Shown here: positions 63,099 to 64,000 of the stretch, piece after piece
How positions within the stretch are numbered: position 1 is the stretch's first letter
Layout of the letters: every line of letters starts with the position of its first letter
DNA from: Flavobacterium inviolabile
Lineage (GTDB): Bacteria > Bacteroidota > Bacteroidia > Flavobacteriales > Flavobacteriaceae
DNA: 64,000 bases
Assembly: GCF_013389455.1 (NCBI RefSeq)
Contig: NZ_CP058278.1
Coordinates: 124,001-188,000, forward strand
Reading direction: 5' to 3'
Position numbers and translations under genes: made by a program
The notes under the pieces: model-generated
Databases searched by the model: none
Told to the model about the DNA's origin: nothing
Seen by the model: only the letters and a program-made list of their open reading frames with translations

Positions 63099-63542
63099 TT
63101 ATGAATTTTTCTGCTGATAATAAAACGCCGGAATAAACAAAACCAGGAATAACGGCTGAATCAAAAACCTCCGGATATAAAAAAGGAGCATATAATCCGG
63201 TTTATCCGAACTGAGCAGTACCGCAAAAAATGCCGTGAGAAGTACTACCAAAAAGAAAACGTATAAAAGAGCGGCCAGTTTTACCAATGACACGTCTTTA
63301 AAGATAAAATAAATAATGAGCAGGGAAAGTACCGTATTTAAAAAGTACCGTAAAAACAGCCCTCCGAATAAGGCTCCGGTATGGTATTCCGGCAAAACGG
63401 CTGCCTGGAATTCTCCTTTAAAAAAATCCAGGAACGGATCATAAAAAAGTGCGGCTTCAAAAGCCCGGATACAAACCAGTAAAAAAATCAAAACGGCAAC
63501 AACCAGCCATCTTCCTTTATTTTCCGATAGTTTTTTTAGCAT
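63099..63542 (-). CDS. Exosortase F system-associated membrane protein
   Basis: 147 residues from the ATG at 63542. Four membrane spans with conserved-looking loops (FLDFFKGEFQAAVLPEYHTGALFGGLF region, YIRRFLIQPLFLV). It matches the XrtF-associated family by context and pattern. It starts 26 bases inside the 3' end of the exosortase gene, so the two are translationally coupled. Confidence 0.8.
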   Translation of the reverse strand: MLKKLSENKGRWLVVAVLIFLLVCIRAFEAALFYDPFLDFFKGEFQAAVLPEYHTGALFGGLFLRYFLNTVLSLLIIYFIFKDVSLVKLAALLYVFFLVVLLTAFFAVLLSSDKPDYMLLFYIRRFLIQPLFLVLFIPAFYYQQKNS

Positions 63543-64000
63543 AACCTGAAAATTTTTGAACCCACAATACCCATAACACAAAAACTACTCCGTAAATAAA
63601 AAGCGGAAAAATCACGCCATGCAATAAATGTTCCTGCTCCGGATAGCTGTTTAAAGCAATCGTAATGAGTGCAATTCTAATAACATTCAGGATGTGGATC
63701 AGGAGTATTCCAATTACAATATAAAGTCCTGTTTTGAGCCATCGGGACGAAAAGGCGAAGATAAAGGCGGCAAACAAAATCATAATGCTAACGGCATTAC
63801 AACCTTCCACTACCCGCACTACCGATTTGTTGTGCAGTAAAATATTGACCGAAGCTTCCGTTGGATTGGGTTTTGCAGAAGCCTCCTGGTTAAGGAACAG
63901 CAAGGTCTTTTCCACCTGGGAAGCAACCGCTTTTGTAATGCCGTCTGTTTCTCTGTTTTGAGCATCATACTGACTCAGATAGCACTTGTAGCCAACCGTG
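63517..64000 (-). CDS. xrtF: Exosortase XrtF (partial, runs off the window)
   Basis: The frame is open from the window end; the visible part starts TVGYKCYLSQYD (residues upstream of 64000 are missing). The exosortase catalytic triad is present: Cys in VVEGCNAVSIM, Arg in NVIRIALITI, His in LLHGVIFPLF, each in or next to a membrane span. Exosortases process C-terminal PEP-CTERM-like sorting tags; F is the flavobacterial type. It overlaps its associated gene. Confidence 0.9.
   Translation of the reverse strand, partial: TVGYKCYLSQYDAQNRETDGITKAVASQVEKTLLFLNQEASAKPNPTEASVNILLHNKSVVRVVEGCNAVSIMILFAAFIFAFSSRWLKTGLYIVIGILLIHILNVIRIALITIALNSYPEQEHLLHGVIFPLFIYGVVFVLWVLWVQKFSGYAKKTIGK

Overview
The window comes from a member of the Bacteroidota, almost certainly a Flavobacterium-like member of the Flavobacteriia. 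Evidence: a gldK-gldL-gldM-gldN gliding/type IX secretion operon, an XrtF exosortase at the right edge, many lipoproteins and TonB-type outer-membrane proteins, a TTG-N19-TAnnTTTG promoter in front of the initiator tRNAs, tRNA genes with no encoded CCA, and AT-rich DNA with few Shine-Dalgarno sequences.

Layout. 1-5.2 kb is an accessory block on the minus strand: a composite lipoprotein with a JAMM-like C-terminal motif, followed by four tandem paralogous secreted proteins, the last one frameshifted. 5.3-10.5 kb holds a TonB-type receptor and the GTPases der and era. Three identical initiator tRNA genes with a clear promoter and terminator follow. 11-16.3 kb is a patch of small accessory genes, including a lipoprotein gene flanked by integron attC-like sequences, a VOC protein, a DsbA-like lipoprotein, a J-domain/KTSC protein and an EF-Tu-domain-like protein. 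16.4-25.8 kb has a histidine kinase/LuxR regulator pair, an AlkD-like repair protein, a probable small structured RNA (possibly 6S-like), an ABC-F protein and an FAD oxidoreductase. 25.9-34.4 kb is gldKLMN, an arginase-fold protein with altered metal ligands, and topA.

34.8-46.9 kb is the most interesting region: a ribosomally made, modified peptide (RiPP) cluster of the 'grasp-with-spasm' type. It has two double-glycine precursor peptides, two exported proteins of unknown function, one full and one truncated ATP-grasp ligase, a small unknown protein, a SPASM protein without a radical-SAM cysteine motif, a C39-peptidase ABC exporter, an HlyD adaptor, and a VKOR/thioredoxin membrane protein. 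A regulatory block of about 450 bp is duplicated in front of both precursors, so the locus looks like a tandem duplication of [control region - precursor - exported protein - ATP-grasp] in which the first ligase has decayed. The modification module is much more AT-rich than its transporter genes and flanks.

46.9-53.8 kb is conserved housekeeping: miaB, a sigma-54 activator, lptE, a TPR-like protein, secG, groES and groEL. 53.8-60.8 kb is envelope and metal biology: an MG/plug protein, a porin, and a heavy-metal set (HMA protein, TonB receptor, HYC_CC_PP-like protein). 60.8-64 kb has an MBL/beta-CASP protein paired with an ATP-cone/PD-(D/E)XK protein, then an exosortase-F-associated protein and the 3' part of xrtF, which runs off the window.

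Family names come from recognising motifs and gene context by eye. No database search was run.
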